A DNA stretch of 37,790 nucleotides, from the NCBI GenBank assembly GCA_017307285.1, contig JAFKFI010000076.1, positions 1-37,790 on the forward strand, written 5' to 3'. Positions within the stretch are counted from its first letter, which is position 1. Each line of letters begins with the position of its first letter. Positions 9,910 to 18,558 of the stretch are shown piece by piece. The position numbers and the translations under genes were made by a program. The notes under the pieces are model-generated. The model was not told where the DNA came from and searched no databases. It saw only the letters and a program-made list of their open reading frames with translations. This DNA is from Alphaproteobacteria bacterium. GTDB taxonomy: Bacteria > Pseudomonadota > Alphaproteobacteria > Acetobacterales > Acetobacteraceae.

Positions 9910-11127
9910 ATGAGGTCGCTTTTCGCCGTCGCCGCGGCGGTGCTCTGTGTGTTCGCGTTCTCCGCATCGGCGCAACCGACCGCCCCCACCGACCAGCAGC
10001 CGATCAAGCTCGGGGCGATCCTGGATATGGGCGGGCTGTATGCCGATGTGACGGGGCCGGGCAGCGAGACTGCTGCTCGCATGGCGATCGAGGATTTCGG
10101 TGGCAAGCTGCTTGGGCGGCCGATCCAATTCATGGTGGCCGACCACCAGAACAAGCCGGATATCGCCGCATCGATCGCGACCAAGTGGTTCGATGCAGAA
10201 GGCGTGACGGCGATCATGGACGTCGCTGCTTCGTCGCCGGCGCTCGCGGTGATGAACGTCGCCGATCAGCGACACAAGATCGTCATGCTGAGCGGTCCGG
10301 GGGCGCTCGCGATCACCAACAAGAACTGCACGCCCACGACGGTGCACTGGGTCTACAATACCTATGGCAACGCGCAGACCGTCGGGCGCGCCATCCTGCG
10401 GCAGGGCGGCAAGACCTGGTTCTTTATCACCGCCGACTACACGTTCGGCCATGCGCTCGAGGCCGACACGGGCGCGGTGGTGAAGGCCGCCGGCGGCAAG
10501 GTTCTGGGCGATGCCAAGGCGCCGCTCGACACTGCCGATTTCTCATCAATGCTGATCATGGCGCAGCAATCCGGCGCCGACGTGATCGGCCTCGCCAATG
10601 GCGGCAATGACACGATCAACGCGGTGAAGCAGGCTTCCGAATTCGGCATCAGCCGCGGCAAGCAGAAGATCGCGCTGCTCGGCGCCAACATCAACGATGT
10701 GCACGGTATGGGCCTCGATATCGCGCAGAACCTGCTGGTGGCCGATGCCTTCTACTGGGACACCGACGACGCGACGCGCGCCTTCTCCAAGCGCTTCTAC
10801 GAGAAGCTCCATAAAATGCCGAATATGTTGCAGGCCGGTCTCTACTCCGCGGTGAACCACTATCTGCACGCCGTGCAGGACGCCGGGACGACCGATTCCG
10901 CGGCGGTGATGCAGAAGATGCGCGATACGCCGGTGAACGATTTTTTCGCCAAGAACGGCCATGTCCGCACCGACGGCATGATGGTGCATGACATGCATCT
11001 CTACCAGGTGAAGACACCCGCCGAGTCGAAAGGGGACTGGGACCTCTACAAGCTCGTCTCGACCGTTCCGGCCGACGAGGCATTCCAGCCGCTCTCTCAG
11101 TCGCAATGTCCGCTGGTCAAGCACTGA
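9910..11127 (+). CDS. ABC transporter substrate-binding protein (LivK/PBP type 1)
   Basis: A 405-residue periplasmic binding protein of the branched-chain amino acid / amide type. A signal peptide is clear (MRSLFAVAAAVLCVFAFSAS, with cleavage near SAQ). The mature protein begins with the usual QPIKLGAILDMGGLYADVTG strand-loop and continues with ARMAIEDFGGKLLGRPIQF and VAADHQNKPDIAA-like family segments (actual text VADHQNKPD). I chose the ATG at 9910 because it begins the signal peptide; an upstream in-frame start is not credible. No permease or ATPase gene is adjacent, so the partner must lie elsewhere. Proteins of this subtype commonly bind amino acids, amides or aromatic acids, and the ligand here is not visible. 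Confidence 0.93.
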   Translation: MRSLFAVAAAVLCVFAFSASAQPTAPTDQQPIKLGAILDMGGLYADVTGPGSETAARMAIEDFGGKLLGRPIQFMVADHQNKPDIAASIATKWFDAEGVTAIMDVAASSPALAVMNVADQRHKIVMLSGPGALAITNKNCTPTTVHWVYNTYGNAQTVGRAILRQGGKTWFFITADYTFGHALEADTGAVVKAAGGKVLGDAKAPLDTADFSSMLIMAQQSGADVIGLANGGNDTINAVKQASEFGISRGKQKIALLGANINDVHGMGLDIAQNLLVADAFYWDTDDATRAFSKRFYEKLHKMPNMLQAGLYSAVNHYLHAVQDAGTTDSAAVMQKMRDTPVNDFFAKNGHVRTDGMMVHDMHLYQVKTPAESKGDWDLYKLVSTVPADEAFQPLSQSQCPLVKH

Positions 11128-11143
11128 GCCGCAGCCGTCGGAG

Positions 11144-11746
11144 TCATCCCGGAGGCGGGTACAGAATCGTCCCGTCCGGCTGGCTCCGCGCCCCCGGCGT
11201 CGTGGTCGCTGGCTCGATGTGGCCAGGGCCGAGGATGTGGTGCATTGAGTATCCCTCGGTGAGCAGGTAGTCGGTGATGATCCGGCGGTGGCAGCGCCAC
11301 CATACCGCCTCGGCGCACATGATGGCGCAGGTCGACTCGCGGCCAAGTGCGCAAAGCTCGGCGAGGCCCTCGCGGAATTCGGGGGTCATCGCGTAATCCG
11401 CGTAGTTGCGGAAGCTTGCGTTCTCCCAGAAGCCGTTCGGCGAGGCGGCCGCGCCTTTGCGGCGGCCACGAAGGCCACCGAGCTGCGCGAGGTGGCGATA
11501 CGCGATCCCCACCTCGGCCAGTCGCGCCGGCAGCGTGTCGGCGTTGAATTGCGGATTGGTCCGCGAGCGCGGGATGGTCCTTACGTCCGCAACCAGATCG
11601 CAGCCTGCCTCGCGCAGCAGCATTACCAGCTCGTCGACGCTGCGCGTGGAATGGCCGATGGTGAAGAACCGCGGTCTCCCACCGTCCGTTCCAGCCTCGC
11701 CGGGGCGGGTTCTATCGTTTACGGATTGATTGTCCTTTCGGTTCAT
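11144..11746 (-). CDS. DUF488 family protein
   Basis: A 200-residue DUF488 protein, a cytosolic family without an assigned reaction. Family features are the start FFTIGHSTRSVDELVMLLRE, the DVRTIPRSRTNPQFN loop, LGGLRGRRK, a NASFRNYADYAMTPEF segment and the cysteine pair in CAEAVWWRCHRRIITDYLL. The last segment (C-x-x-CHRR type) resembles a nucleic-acid or metal site, but this is unproved. The ATG at 11746 has a strong GAGAGG ribosome site, and the longer upstream frame is not supported. It converges on the binding-protein gene (16 bases apart) and is divergent from the next, unrecognised gene. Confidence 0.9.
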   Translation of the reverse strand: MNRKDNQSVNDRTRPGEAGTDGGRPRFFTIGHSTRSVDELVMLLREAGCDLVADVRTIPRSRTNPQFNADTLPARLAEVGIAYRHLAQLGGLRGRRKGAAASPNGFWENASFRNYADYAMTPEFREGLAELCALGRESTCAIMCAEAVWWRCHRRIITDYLLTEGYSMHHILGPGHIEPATTTPGARSQPDGTILYPPPG

Positions 11747-11809
11747 ATACCCTCTCGTGATGCCACGGCCCCCTTGGCCGGGCGTTTCTCGACCGGGAAG
11801 GGGAGAGGC

Positions 11810-12271
11810 ATGGGCGGCTTCGTAGAGGACAACCACGTTCCAGGAATATTGTGGGACCTGAACCAGCGGTTCGGACCCGGCGACGGCATCAATGAGATGG
11901 TCGCGCTGCAGCAGAATTTTGCCGTCTTCTCGCCACAGCATTCGCTAAGGGACAGCTTCTCCCTGCTCAATATCGGCCCGGTGGAGAACTGGCGGCAGCG
12001 GAGGGGGTGGTACGTGTATCTCGACTCGCTGAAGGCAATGCCGTCAGATGAGCCCGGGAAGTACGCCCATGACCGGCTCATCGAGGTTCTGGACAACAAT
12101 CTCAGATCGGCCAATCCGCAGCCGGTGCACTTCACGGTGCATTCGATCAGCGATGATCCCGGGCTCCGGGTGAGTGCAGGAGCCCAGCCGCTCGCGTATT
12201 CGGTGCAGGTATTCCTCACCATCTCGTTCCCGACAGACCCGTTAAAAGGAGCGGCGGCAGCGACGGGGTGA
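11810..12271 (+). CDS. hypothetical protein, 153 residues
   Basis: I do not recognise this protein. It begins MGGFVEDNHVPGILWDLNQRF after a strong ribosome site (AAGGGGAGAGGC before the ATG). It contains DSFSLLNIGPVENWRQRRGW around residue 46-65, a KYAHDRLIEVLDNNL helix, and a beta-rich end with HFTVHSISDDPGLRV and YSVQVFLTISFP. No signal peptide or membrane segment is visible. A competing frame on the other strand has shadow-like composition. It ends 7 bases before the methyltransferase start and is probably in one transcript with it. Confidence 0.68.
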   Translation: MGGFVEDNHVPGILWDLNQRFGPGDGINEMVALQQNFAVFSPQHSLRDSFSLLNIGPVENWRQRRGWYVYLDSLKAMPSDEPGKYAHDRLIEVLDNNLRSANPQPVHFTVHSISDDPGLRVSAGAQPLAYSVQVFLTISFPTDPLKGAAAATG

Positions 12272-12278
12272 TCGCGCG

Positions 12279-12929
12279 GTGGACGCAGCGCCCGCCGGCG
12301 CCGATCTTGCCGACACCTACACGAGCATAACACGCTACTATACCGCCAAGATCCTGCGGCACGGCGCGACGCCGCGCGGCGTCGACTGGACCTGCACTGC
12401 GACGCAGGAGCTGCGCTTCGTGCAGCTTCTGCGTATTTGCGGCGGGTCTTCGCGGTTCTCGCTGAACGATATCGGCTGTGGCTACGGCGCGGTGCTGGCT
12501 TACTTCGACAGATGGGAGAGGACCGCGACTGTCGATTACCTTGGCCTCGACTTGTCCGCGACGATGATACGGCACGCGCGGCGACTGTGGGGCGAGCGCG
12601 CTCACACGCGTTTCGTCGTCGGCACAACCAGCCCGCGTGCGGCCGATTACGCGATCGCCAGTGGCTTGTTCAACGTTCGGCTGCACGAAGCGCCGGATCG
12701 CTGGACGGCGTTCATCGCGCGTACGCTGGCCGATATGGCGGCGACCAGCCGGCGCGGCTTCGCGGCCAATTTCATGGCCCCCAAGGACCGCGCCGAAGAC
12801 GACACCGCCGAACTATACCGCTCCGTCCCGGCGCCGTGGATCGAGTATTGCGAGCGGGTGCTCGGCGGCTCCGTCGAGCTCGTGGCCGGCTACGGCTTGC
12901 GGGAGTTCACGCTTCTGGTGCGCAGCTAA
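12279..12929 (+). CDS. class I SAM-dependent methyltransferase
   Basis: A 216-residue Rossmann methyltransferase. The SAM motif I is LNDIGCGYGAVLAYF near residues 62-76 and motif II is YLGLDLSATMI near 88-98. The acidic loop FVVGTTS and the following ADYAIASGLFNVRL form motif III/IV. The GTG at 12279 lies 7 bases after the upstream stop. The substrate is unknown. It resembles small-molecule methyltransferases more than those for RNA, but this is weak. Its 3' end overlaps the cyclase-regulator gene on the other strand by 23 bases. It forms a two-gene unit with the unrecognised 153-residue protein. Confidence 0.88.
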   Translation: MDAAPAGADLADTYTSITRYYTAKILRHGATPRGVDWTCTATQELRFVQLLRICGGSSRFSLNDIGCGYGAVLAYFDRWERTATVDYLGLDLSATMIRHARRLWGERAHTRFVVGTTSPRAADYAIASGLFNVRLHEAPDRWTAFIARTLADMAATSRRGFAANFMAPKDRAEDDTAELYRSVPAPWIEYCERVLGGSVELVAGYGLREFTLLVRS

Positions 12930-15900
12930 GGCGCGGCACGACGGCGTGGGCGCGCGCCTGTTCTTGCCGTAGCAGGGCATCGTAGATCGGCGTGCCCGAC
13001 TCGCGGATCAGCTTGTCGGCGCGGCGCAGCAGCGCCACGTGGTGGCCGTGATCGGCGGCGTCGGGGCAGGAGAGCATCGCCGCGGCGCAGGTGATCGAGG
13101 CGCGGCATTCCGGCAGCCGTACGGTACGCGCCGCGGCGATGGCAATTGCTGTGCGCGAGACGGCGATCGCCTGCTCAAACTGGCTCAGCTGATAGTGGCA
13201 ATCGGCGAGACCGGCCAGCATGTCGGGCTCGTATTCCAGCGCCACCTTGGCCGCGCGGGCGAATTCCAGTCCGGCCGCGAACTCGGCCGCGGCGTCGTCG
13301 AAGTTTCCCGCGATCGCCTTGGCCGTGCCGCTGAACGCCCGCGTGTAGACGCGCAGATATCCCATGCCGCTCCGCGTCGCGATCGCCGCCACACGCGCCG
13401 CGTGCTCCTCGGCCAGCGCCGCGTCCCCCTCGCACCAGGCCAGCTCGACGTAGCCGAAATGCGGAATGAACTGGATCGCAGGGTCTATCAGGTCTGGCTC
13501 GATCCTCAGCATCTCATCCAACTGTCGCCTCGCCTCGGCGAAGCGTCCGAGCCGGACCAGAATGCGCCCGCGCAGGCTTCGCACCCAGTGCTCGAGGTTG
13601 AAGCCGACGAATTGATGGTCCGATTGCGCGATCCGCCAGGCATGCGCGAGAGCGCGGTCGCTCGCCGCGAGCGCGGTCTTCAGTAACCCGGCCATGTTGC
13701 TGGCGTGGCTCAGCACCGCGTTGAGCGTGGCGACGCGGCCGAGATCGCTCTCATTGGGATCGAGCGCCAATGCCTCATGGAGCCGTGCGATGTAGGCATC
13801 GGTCGGCCCGCCGTTCGCGACGGTGATCCGCCCATCGGTCGCGAGCAGCAGCTGGACCATGCTCGGATCGAGCTCGCGCGCCCAGCCGAGCGCTTCCTCG
13901 ATCAAGCCCCGCGCTTCCTCGGCCGGCATCCCCTCGCGCCAGCCGAGCAATGCGAGCTGGCCGCTGGCCATCGCGCGCAGCGGGTCGCTCTCCGGCGATC
14001 TCTCCAATTTCTGCAAGAGGCCGCGGACCTGATGCCAATGCTTGATCGCCTGCCCGGGGTCCGTGGTGCCGACCCAGCGCGCGGCGCGGGCCGCTTGGCT
14101 CGCGGCTTCCGCGAGGCGCCCGGCGGCTTCGTAGTGATGCGCCAATAGACCGGCGAACTCGCCGCTCCGGTCGCCGTAGAAGGCCTCGATGGCCTGCGCC
14201 ACCTCGGCATGCAGCGCGCTTCGCCTGGCCCGGAGTTGCGTCGCGTAGGTCACTTCCTGGGTCAGCGGATGGACGAAGGCAAACGCATGGTCGGCGGACC
14301 CCGGTAACTCCTGCAGCAGCCCGGCGTCGCACAGCACGCCGAGCGAGGTGTCGATGGCGCCGACCCATCTCTCGGCGACTTGTCCGAGCACTGCCAGCGG
14401 GAATTCCTTCCCGATGATGGCGGCGATCTGCAGGAGCGTCTTGTGCGGCTCGCCCAGCCGATCGATGCGCGCTCCGAGCACCGCCTGAACGGTGGGGGGG
14501 AGCACGTCGTCGCCGTGCCTGATGCCGGGGACGTAGGATCCCAGCTCGCCGGAGATGACGGCCTTCTCGGCGAGGGAGCGCACCAGCTCTTCGGCGAAGA
14601 AGGGATTTCCCGCGCTCCGCCGGGCCACGCTGCGACGGATGTCGCGCAGCCGCGGATGCTCGCCGACCAGCTCGTCGAGGATGGCATCGGTGTCGGCCGG
14701 GCTGAGCTCGGGGAGCGACAGTTCCTGGAAATGCGGGCGACGCATCCACCCCGCGGAGTAGCCCGGCCGATAGTTGACCACCAGCATCATCTTGGTGCCG
14801 ACGATGGCATCGACCAACGTACTGATGAACTCGTTGCTCGCCTCGTCCAGCCAGTGCAGATCCTCGACGATCAGCACGGAAGCGGTGGCGCCCTGGGCAA
14901 GGATGGTGCGGCGCAGAACGTCGAGCAGCCGCGCGTGGCGCGCTTTCGGATCGAGTTGCGGCGCCGGCTCGGCCGGGTCCGCAACGCCGAGGAAATCGTG
15001 GAAGATCGGCAAGTCCGCGCCCAGAGCCGGATCGAGTGCCAGCAGCCGGTGCGCGATCCGCCTACGGGCGATCGCGTCGGTGTCGCCCGGCAGGATCTGG
15101 AACCACGCCCGCAGGAACTGCAGGACGGGGCGGAATGGCGTCGCGTGGCCGTAGATCAGGGCGCGCGCTTCCAGCACCGGAAGCTCCTGGGCGCGACACC
15201 ACCGGGCGAATTCGTAGCAGAGCCGGCTCTTGCCGGCGCCCGGCATGGCGGAGATCCCGATCACCTTGGCACTTCCGGCCGCCGCGTCGCGCATCGCGTC
15301 CTGCAAGGCTGCGAACTCGGCGTCGCGTCCGCGGAAGGAGGTCAGCTCCTGGGTGCGGAACGGTGGCGCAGTGGCGGCTGATCGGAGGCCGAGCAAGGCG
15401 TAGAGCTCGAACGGCTCCTCGAAGCCCTTGACCAGATGCGGGCCCAGCGGACGTACCTGGCAATAGGGCCGCACCAGCCGGCAGCAATCCTCGGTGATCC
15501 AGATGCCGCCTGGCGTGGCGATCTGCTGCAGGTGGCTTGCGAGGTGGACGGTCAGCCCGTGCGCCTCTTGCTCCTTCACCTGGTCCAGCTTGAGTACGCC
15601 CGATACGACCTCGCCGGAGTGCAATCCGATCCGTATGGCGATCGGGCTGCCCGGCTGAAACGTCTCCTGCATGGCGAGCGCCGCCTGGCAGGCGAGCAGG
15701 GCGTGCCCCTCCCGCGCGTTCGGCGCACCGAAGATCGCCATGACGCCGTCCCCGAGGGTGCGGATCACGCTGCCGAAGTGACGCTCCACGGCAGCGCACA
15801 TCGCGGTGACGGCAGGGCGCAGACGGTCCATCGCCTGCTCGGGGTCGAGCCCGGCGATCAGCCCCGTCGATCCGACGATATCCGCGAACAGCACGGTTGC

Positions 15901-16035
15901 CTGCTTGCGCTCGCCGATGGCTGAAACGTCCTGGCGCGCATGAACAAGCGCGTCCGGACGCAGCCTAGTGCCGCAGTTCGCGCAAAACCGTGCGCCCGCG
16001 TCTGAGATCGCCGAATTGCATACCCGGCAGCGCAT
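12907..16035 (-). CDS. cyclase-homology / AAA ATPase / TPR large regulator with zinc ribbon
   Basis: A multidomain protein of 1042 residues from the start I prefer. Residues 3-21 form a zinc ribbon (Cys3, Cys6, Cys18, Cys21). Residues about 44-215 form a class III nucleotide cyclase homology domain with metal Asp52 (VLFADIVGST) and Asp96 (TLGDGVMAIFGAP). The AAA ATPase has Walker A at about 263-270 (AMPGAGKS) and a Walker B in VLIVEDLHWLDE. The rest is a TPR-like helical repeat array. The ATG at 16035 starts directly at the ribbon, and the longer start at 16098 is the alternative. At the catalytic NxxxR position it has His164 and His168, so the domain may not make cAMP. It lies 20 to 83 bases after an LLM gene, depending on start. 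Confidence 0.92.
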   Translation of the reverse strand: MRCRVCNSAISDAGARFCANCGTRLRPDALVHARQDVSAIGERKQATVLFADIVGSTGLIAGLDPEQAMDRLRPAVTAMCAAVERHFGSVIRTLGDGVMAIFGAPNAREGHALLACQAALAMQETFQPGSPIAIRIGLHSGEVVSGVLKLDQVKEQEAHGLTVHLASHLQQIATPGGIWITEDCCRLVRPYCQVRPLGPHLVKGFEEPFELYALLGLRSAATAPPFRTQELTSFRGRDAEFAALQDAMRDAAAGSAKVIGISAMPGAGKSRLCYEFARWCRAQELPVLEARALIYGHATPFRPVLQFLRAWFQILPGDTDAIARRRIAHRLLALDPALGADLPIFHDFLGVADPAEPAPQLDPKARHARLLDVLRRTILAQGATASVLIVEDLHWLDEASNEFISTLVDAIVGTKMMLVVNYRPGYSAGWMRRPHFQELSLPELSPADTDAILDELVGEHPRLRDIRRSVARRSAGNPFFAEELVRSLAEKAVISGELGSYVPGIRHGDDVLPPTVQAVLGARIDRLGEPHKTLLQIAAIIGKEFPLAVLGQVAERWVGAIDTSLGVLCDAGLLQELPGSADHAFAFVHPLTQEVTYATQLRARRSALHAEVAQAIEAFYGDRSGEFAGLLAHHYEAAGRLAEAASQAARAARWVGTTDPGQAIKHWHQVRGLLQKLERSPESDPLRAMASGQLALLGWREGMPAEEARGLIEEALGWARELDPSMVQLLLATDGRITVANGGPTDAYIARLHEALALDPNESDLGRVATLNAVLSHASNMAGLLKTALAASDRALAHAWRIAQSDHQFVGFNLEHWVRSLRGRILVRLGRFAEARRQLDEMLRIEPDLIDPAIQFIPHFGYVELAWCEGDAALAEEHAARVAAIATRSGMGYLRVYTRAFSGTAKAIAGNFDDAAAEFAAGLEFARAAKVALEYEPDMLAGLADCHYQLSQFEQAIAVSRTAIAIAAARTVRLPECRASITCAAAMLSCPDAADHGHHVALLRRADKLIRESGTPIYDALLRQEQARAHAVVPRLSCAPEA

Positions 16036-16118
16036 GTCAGCCCGCAACCCTCCACCGCCGAGATGCACCTGTTTTTCGCCCGGCGCCAGCGTCTGCATGG
16101 TGGATCAGATTGTCTTAA

Positions 16119-17162
16119 TCACGTGTGAGGCGCCACACATGCGGGCGCGTGTTCTGCCCGGTCCTGGAACGCTGGCATCACTTCGCGCGCGAAGCGGCGC
16201 AGATTCTCCCGCGAGGTGCCGCCGCCGTTGAGCAGGACGTATTCGACGCCCATGCCGCGCAGCGTTTCGAGCTTGCGGGCGATCTCGTCGGGGCTGCCGT
16301 AGAGGGCGCTTTCTTCGCTCGCCTCCCTTGTGTCGGAATAGGCCATGATGCTTGCCGTGTTGGTGCCGTCCGGCCGCTGCGAGATGCTGGCGAGACGACG
16401 CTGCCCGGCCAGACGGCGGTCGAGCGCCGCCGCCTTCTCGGCCGCATCGTGGGCGACGAAGAAGGCGCGGGCGACGCCGACCCCGCGCGGATCGAAACGG
16501 CGGCCCCGCGCCTCGGTCTCGGTGCGGAACAGCGCGACCCGCTCGCCCACCTCAGCAAGGGAACAGAACTGGTCGATCAACAGGTTGTGGCCGCGTGCCG
16601 CGACGCGGCGGATCGAGCCGGGGTGGCCGGCGCCTTGCCAGAACGGCGGATGCGGGCGCTGCACGGTGGGCGGCTCGACGACGATGTTCTCGAACTGCCA
16701 GAACCGGCCGCGATGGCTGAACGGCGTGTCCGACGTCCACGCCTGGGTGATGACGTCGATCGACTCCTCGAAACGCGCCTCGGCCTCCTCCATCGGGATG
16801 CAGAAGCCGGCGAACTCGTTATAGCGGTAGCCCTTGCCGATGCCGAAATCGAGCCGGCCGCCGGATAGCAGGTCGAGCGTCGCGGCCTGCTCGGCGAGCA
16901 GCACGGGATTGTGCCACGGCAACACCAGGACCGCCGTGCCGAGCCGGATCGTGCTGGTGCGCGCGCCGATCCAGGTCAGCAGGTTGAGGCTGGCGGAGAC
17001 CTGGCCGAAGCCGGTAAAATGGTGCTCGACGATGAAGCTCGAATCGAAGCCGAGCGCCTCGGCCTCGATCACGTACTCGATGTAGTCACGGAAGCCGGCG
17101 GCGCTGTCCACGTCCGGCCCGCCCCGTTGCGCCTGCGCCGCGCCGAACAACCCGAACCGCAT
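16119..17162 (-). CDS. LLM class flavin-dependent oxidoreductase
   Basis: A 347-residue luciferase-like flavin enzyme. It starts MRFGLFGAAQAQ and has FDSSFIVEHHFTGFG around 39-53 (EHH motif), TIRLGTAVLVLPWHNPVLLAE around 70-90 and LSGGRLDFGIGKGYRYNEF. PHPPFWQGAGHPGSIRR is the usual substrate-loop region, and GSPDEIARKLETLRGMGV the C-terminal motif. It starts 9 bases after the MFS stop, so the transporter and this enzyme are almost certainly cotranscribed, with the large regulator next. The transporter may import or export the enzyme's substrate or product. The substrate is unknown. Confidence 0.94.
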   Translation of the reverse strand: MRFGLFGAAQAQRGGPDVDSAAGFRDYIEYVIEAEALGFDSSFIVEHHFTGFGQVSASLNLLTWIGARTSTIRLGTAVLVLPWHNPVLLAEQAATLDLLSGGRLDFGIGKGYRYNEFAGFCIPMEEAEARFEESIDVITQAWTSDTPFSHRGRFWQFENIVVEPPTVQRPHPPFWQGAGHPGSIRRVAARGHNLLIDQFCSLAEVGERVALFRTETEARGRRFDPRGVGVARAFFVAHDAAEKAAALDRRLAGQRRLASISQRPDGTNTASIMAYSDTREASEESALYGSPDEIARKLETLRGMGVEYVLLNGGGTSRENLRRFAREVMPAFQDRAEHAPACVAPHT

Positions 17163-17171
17163 GGCCGCCTC

Positions 17172-18428
17172 CTACGCTGTCTCCTCCTCGCGCCCCGGCC
17201 CGAAGCGTTCCGGCACGGTCAGATAGACCCACACCAGATTGGCGAACAGCAAGGTCGCGGTGACGAGGAACACCCAGCGCAGGCCGATGGTGGCACCCAC
17301 CGCGCCGCCGGTGATCGGACCCAGGGAGTTGCCGAGGAAATAGGCCGAGGAGGTCATCCCGTAGGTCAGCCCGCGATCCGCGGCGGGGGCAATGCGGCCG
17401 ATCAGCGCGTTGGCGGCGGGCAGGATGCCGCCGACGAACAACCCTACGCCGAACCGCAGGGCGACGAACCCCCAATAACCGCCCACGAAAGCTTGCGGGG
17501 CGGTGAGCAGGGCGGCGCCGGTGAGCGAGATCAGCAGCACGCGGCGATAGCCGATGGTGTCGCTGCGGCGGCCGAGCACGGGCACCGCCAGCACCCCGGC
17601 GAGCCCGGTTGCCGAGAACGCGAAGCCGCCCAGGGTGGCAAGGTTGGGCAGCGGCCCGACCAGCTCCTGCACGAACAGGGTGACGACCGGCTGGATCGCC
17701 TGCACAGCGAACTGGGTCAGCAGCAGGACGAGCACCAGGGCCGCGAGGCCCGGCGTGCGGGTCATGGCGCGCATCGAGGCCAGGGTGGAGACCTTGCGGC
17801 GCTTCTCGCTCGGCTTGGCGAACCGCTCGGGCACCAGCACCCAGCATAGCACGAAGGCGACCAGCCCGACCGACCCGGCGACGAAGAACGGGATGCGGTA
17901 GCTGCCGGTGAAGTCGGCGACCGAACCGCCGAGCACCGGGCCGACCAGGGAACCGACCAACTGGCCCGTGCTCAGCAGGCCGAGCGCGTAGCCGAGCCGG
18001 CGCTCTGGCACCTGGCTCGCGACCAGCACGACGGAGGCCGCGGTGAAGCCGGCGAATGCCCCCATCAGCGCGCGCAAGCCCAGGAGATGCCAGACCGAAT
18101 GGGACAGGCCCATCAGGATGGTGCAAACCGCGATGGCGAAGCTCGACCGCAGCACCATGAGCTTGCGCCCGTAGCGATCTGCCGCGCGGCCCCAGAAGGG
18201 CGAGGTGAACACCGCGACGAAGGAAGTCATCGAGGCGAGCACGCCAGCCCAGAGATCGACAGCGCTCGCCGACGCCACGCCGAGTTCGGGTAGGAACAAC
18301 GGCAGCACCGGGGCGAGAAAGGTGAAGGAGATGCTCATGATGAGCTGCACCGCCACCATCGTCGCGAGCGTCAGGCGCCATTGCGGCGACCCTTCCTGCT
18401 CGGACGTTTGCTCACTGCTCTCCGCCAT
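17172..18428 (-). CDS. MFS transporter (multidrug / DHA1-like)
   Basis: A 418-residue major facilitator transporter. The first helix is ATMVAVQLIMSISFTFLAPV after a short acidic cytosolic tail. Loop 2-3 carries the family motif FWGRAADRYGRKLMVL (G-x-x-x-D-R-x-G-R), and LVGPVLGGSVADFTGSY resembles motif C of drug antiporters, which suggests H+-coupled efflux. About 12 membrane helices can be counted, with a cytosolic loop near residue 200 (FAKPSEKRRKV). It is first in the run with the LLM enzyme and large regulator, and divergent from an alpha/beta hydrolase across 130 bases with an inverted repeat. Substrate unknown. Confidence 0.93.
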   Translation of the reverse strand: MAESSEQTSEQEGSPQWRLTLATMVAVQLIMSISFTFLAPVLPLFLPELGVASASAVDLWAGVLASMTSFVAVFTSPFWGRAADRYGRKLMVLRSSFAIAVCTILMGLSHSVWHLLGLRALMGAFAGFTAASVVLVASQVPERRLGYALGLLSTGQLVGSLVGPVLGGSVADFTGSYRIPFFVAGSVGLVAFVLCWVLVPERFAKPSEKRRKVSTLASMRAMTRTPGLAALVLVLLLTQFAVQAIQPVVTLFVQELVGPLPNLATLGGFAFSATGLAGVLAVPVLGRRSDTIGYRRVLLISLTGAALLTAPQAFVGGYWGFVALRFGVGLFVGGILPAANALIGRIAPAADRGLTYGMTSSAYFLGNSLGPITGGAVGATIGLRWVFLVTATLLFANLVWVYLTVPERFGPGREEETA

Positions 18429-18465
18429 CTGGCTCCCGCCGCTGCCGTGTCGCAGGTTCGGCTGG

Positions 18466-18486
18466 GTTCTTCCGGCTGTAAAGAAC
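18466..18486. promoter_or_regulatory. inverted repeat in the MFS / hydrolase divergent region
   Basis: GTTCTT (18466-18471), a 9-base spacer and AAGAAC (18481-18486) form a perfect 6-bp inverted repeat, 21 bases in all, in the 130-base region between the two divergent genes. The geometry suits a dimeric repressor such as a TetR or MarR type, but none is encoded here. It could also be chance. Confidence 0.3.
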
Positions 18487-18558
18487 GGGAGGTGAAGGTC
18501 CGCCCTGCTGGCCCGTGGCTGTCGCTGCTGGCAGAGTGGGTGGACAGAGGGGAGTGCT

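Noticed and set aside
11743-12627. A 294-residue minus-strand frame opposite the 153-residue gene and methyltransferase
   Set aside because: Arg/Ser-rich low-information sequence without motifs, whereas the plus-strand frames have ribosome sites and, for one, a clear SAM motif.
17086-18381. A 431-residue open frame overlapping the MFS gene in another frame of the same strand
   Set aside because: The MFS frame has membrane helices and GxxxDRxGR; the other is an Arg/Gly/Ala-rich shadow.
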